Assembly: GCA_964477035.1 (NCBI GenBank)
Contig: CAYZCW010000008.1
Coordinates: 1-64,000, forward strand
Direction of reading: 5' to 3'
From: SLSG01 sp964477035
GTDB lineage: Bacteria; Bacteroidota; Bacteroidia; Bacteroidales; UBA7960
DNA: 64,000 nt
The notes beneath the pieces were generated by a model. It was not told the origin of the DNA, did not search any database, and saw nothing but the letters and a program-made list of their open reading frames with translations. Of the stretch, positions 62,098 to 64,000 are shown piece after piece. Made by a program: the position numbers and the translations under genes. How positions within the stretch are numbered: the stretch's first letter is position 1; every line of letters starts with the position of its first letter.

Positions 62098-64000
62098 CTA
62101 GAGCAGGCCTTTCTGCCTCAGGAAGGGTTCGATGGTGGGTTCCTCGCCGCGGAAGCGCACATAGGCGTCCATCCCTTCATAGAGGGCATTGCCGGCCAGG
62201 ATGTACTCACGGAATTTGGCCGCCAGTTCCTGGTTGAACAAATCCCCCGAGTCCTTGAAAGCATAGAAGGCGTCGGCATCCAGTATGCCCGCCCAGCGGT
62301 ACACGTAATAGCCTGCCGCATAGCCGGTGCCGTGGATATGCCCGAAATTGGTGGTACGGTAACGGGGCACGATCTCGTCGATCAGGCCGATGCGGTTGAG
62401 GGTGGCCTCCTCAAAGGCATTCACATCGATTTCATCGCCATGATCTGCCGTGTGCCAGTCCATGTCGAGGATGGCGGCGGCCAGGTATTCGACATTCAGG
62501 AAACCCTGATTGAAATGCTGGGCATTGGTGAGCTTTTCGATCAGTTCATCCGGAATGGCTTCACCGGTTTCGTAGTGCAGGGCATATTCCTTCAGCAGGG
62601 CGGGTTCGCCGGCCCAGTTCTCCATAATCTGGGAAGGCAGTTCCACGAAGTCGCGCGGCACGCTGCGGCTGGTGCGGCGGTATTGCCCATCAGCAAAGAA
62701 GTTGTGCACGGCATGACCGAATTCGTGAAAATAAGTGGTCGTTTCATCCCAGCTCAGCATGGCAGGCTTGTCGCCTGAAGGGCGGGTGAAGTTCATCACC
62801 ATGGTGACAATCGGGGTGACCTTCTCCCCGTTCTCATAGGCCCCGCTGCGGTAAGTCCCGCACCAGGCACCGCTGCGTTTGCCCGGACGCGGGTGGGGAT
62901 CGATGTACAGCACGGCCAGGTGGCTGCCGTCGTGGTCGAGCACCTCAAAGGCCTCCACTTCCGGATGGTAGGTGGGAATCTCCGGCCGCTTGATGAAGGT
63001 CAGGCCCCACAGCTTGTTGGCCAGCAGGAAACTGCCCTGCCGCACATTGTCAATGGTGAAGTACGGCTTGACTTCTTCCTCGTTCAGGTCATACCGCTCG
63101 GAACGCACCTTCTCTGAATAGTACCACCAATCCCACGAAGCCAAATCGAAGTCCTTGCCTTCCCGGTCGATGATGGCCTGCATGTCCTCCCTTTCTCCTT
63201 TTGCTCGTGCCAGGGCGGGCTCCCATACCTGGTACAGGAAGTTGTACACATTCTCAGGTTTCTCGGCCATCTGGTCCTCCAGGAAAAAATCCGCGTAATT
63301 GTCGTAGCCCATCAGGCGGGACCGTTCCTGCCGCAGCTGCATCAGTTCGGCAAACAAGGCCTTGTTGTCGTGCTCATTGTCGTTATCGCCCCGCATGAAG
63401 TAGGCACGGTAGATTTGCTCCCGCAAGTCGCGGCGTTCGGAGAACTGCAGAAAGGGGGTCCAGCTGGGTTTGGCCAGGGTAAAGGCCCACTGCCCTTCAT
63501 GGCCAAGGCGGCTTGCCTCGGTGGCGGCAGACTGGATCACATCGGCCGGCAGGCCTTCCAGGCCGGCCTCATCCTCGATCACCAGCACAAAGCCGTTGTT
63601 CTCGGCCAGCAGGTTCTCACCCAGTTGCAGGGAGATCATGGACATTCTTTCGTTGAGTTCCTTGAGCTTTTCGCGCTCCCCTTCAGGCAGGGCCGCCCCG
63701 CTGCGTTCAAAGTCACGATAGATCTTCTCCACCAGCCGCATCTGCTCCCGGTCCAGGTCCATGCTCTCTCGGTTCTCGTAAACGGCCTGGATGCGCTCGA
63801 ACAAGGCCTGGTTCAGCCGGATCTCGTTGCTGTGCGCCGACAGCATGGGGGTGGTCTCCCGGGCGATCTCCTGCAGACGGGGGTTGGTCTCTGCACTGCG
63901 CAGCCCGCCAAATACCGGGCTGACCTTGCGCATCAGGGCGCCGCTGTTGTCATACGCCACGATGGTGTTCTCGAAGGTCGGCTCCTCCGGGTTGTTGATG
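62098..64000 (-). CDS. M3 family metallopeptidase (peptidyl-dipeptidase Dcp/oligopeptidase type), 5' end outside the window
   Basis: The C-terminal 634 or so codons of a zinc peptidase. The zinc motif HEFGH stands in TTYFHEFGHAVHNFF, with the third ligand in the following glutamate segment (FVELPSQIMENWAGEP), and the substrate loop HGTGYAAGYYVYRWAG is conserved. The reading frame continues past position 63960 to the window edge with PTFENTIV, which is typical M3 sequence, so the true start lies outside. The family cleaves dipeptides or short peptides, in the periplasm if a signal peptide exists beyond the edge. A terminator follows. Confidence 0.95.
   Translation of the reverse strand, partial: INNPEEPTFENTIVAYDNSGALMRKVSPVFGGLRSAETNPRLQEIARETTPMLSAHSNEIRLNQALFERIQAVYENRESMDLDREQMRLVEKIYRDFERSGAALPEGEREKLKELNERMSMISLQLGENLLAENNGFVLVIEDEAGLEGLPADVIQSAATEASRLGHEGQWAFTLAKPSWTPFLQFSERRDLREQIYRAYFMRGDNDNEHDNKALFAELMQLRQERSRLMGYDNYADFFLEDQMAEKPENVYNFLYQVWEPALARAKGEREDMQAIIDREGKDFDLASWDWWYYSEKVRSERYDLNEEEVKPYFTIDNVRQGSFLLANKLWGLTFIKRPEIPTYHPEVEAFEVLDHDGSHLAVLYIDPHPRPGKRSGAWCGTYRSGAYENGEKVTPIVTMVMNFTRPSGDKPAMLSWDETTTYFHEFGHAVHNFFADGQYRRTSRSVPRDFVELPSQIMENWAGEPALLKEYALHYETGEAIPDELIEKLTNAQHFNQGFLNVEYLAAAILDMDWHTADHGDEIDVNAFEEATLNRIGLIDEIVPRYRTTNFGHIHGTGYAAGYYVYRWAGILDADAFYAFKDSGDLFNQELAAKFREYILAGNALYEGMDAYVRFRGEEPTIEPFLRQKGLL

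Noticed and set aside
1..64000. Search for CRISPR arrays, tRNA or rRNA genes, insertion sequences and attachment sites
   Set aside because: Almost all gaps between genes are under 150 bases, and the few longer ones show no repeat arrays, cloverleaf-like sequence, or transposase remnants.

Overview
The window is chromosomal DNA of a GC-rich, anaerobic member of the Bacteroidota (probably Bacteroidales-like). The taxonomic clues are Bacteroidota-type promoters (TAnnTTTG at -7, sometimes TTG 19-20 bases upstream), a gliding-motility/T9SS type B C-terminal domain, a TamL lipoprotein paired with TamB, a DUF5916 protein and an OstA-like protein. The anaerobic clues are two trimeric [FeFe] hydrogenases and a Rex redox repressor. 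I see no rRNA, tRNA, CRISPR array, insertion sequence or prophage. Most long ORFs antisense to real genes are by-products of GC-rich codon use.

Layout. 1-250: two promoters firing leftward out of the window. 250-7146 (minus strand): guaB with its own promoter, then an envelope-folding cluster of a two-domain parvulin, a lipoprotein, a SurA-like parvulin and a MoxR ATPase. 7246-13076 (minus): a T9SS-sorted surface protein, an inactive/active M16 peptidase pair and an OstA/LptA-like protein. 13160-17236 (minus): two sodium-coupled symporters (AGCS, NSS) and a serine beta-lactamase-like lipoprotein. 17377-20736 (plus): a membrane-anchored helix-hairpin-helix protein, an exported Fe/Mn superoxide dismutase and ornithine aminotransferase. 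20854-27244: hemW (minus), then pgeF, an OPT transporter and pepT (plus), then GAPDH (minus). 27260-36729: topoisomerase IV subunit A and a BatA-like membrane protein (minus), then a KAS III-like enzyme and a tricorn-type protease (plus). 36735-43954 (minus): tamB-tamL. 44122: SUI1-type translation factor.

44503-56467 (minus) is the most interesting part. It holds two separate [FeFe] hydrogenase operons with rex between them. Operon 1 (51578 to 44503) has a five-gene signalling cassette (DRTGG, RsbW-like ATPase, DRTGG, PHP phosphoesterase, GHKL ATPase), a small thioredoxin-like [2Fe-2S] protein, a full-length HydB, HydA and HydC. Operon 2 (56467 to 52965) has HydC, a stripped-down 385-residue HydB and HydA. 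Two almost identical 21-base elements that fit the Rex operator lie upstream of operon 1 and upstream of rex. The likely picture is NADH/NAD+-controlled hydrogen metabolism with two enzymes of different electron-carrier use. No HydE, HydF or HydG maturase is in the window.

56781-64000: truA (plus), an AI-2E-family permease, a large DUF5916 outer-membrane protein, a 600-base stretch with at most a doubtful small ORF, and an M3 metallopeptidase cut by the right edge of the window (minus). Starts were chosen from signal peptides, family N-termini and promoter positions, because Shine-Dalgarno sequences are mostly weak, as is usual in this phylum.
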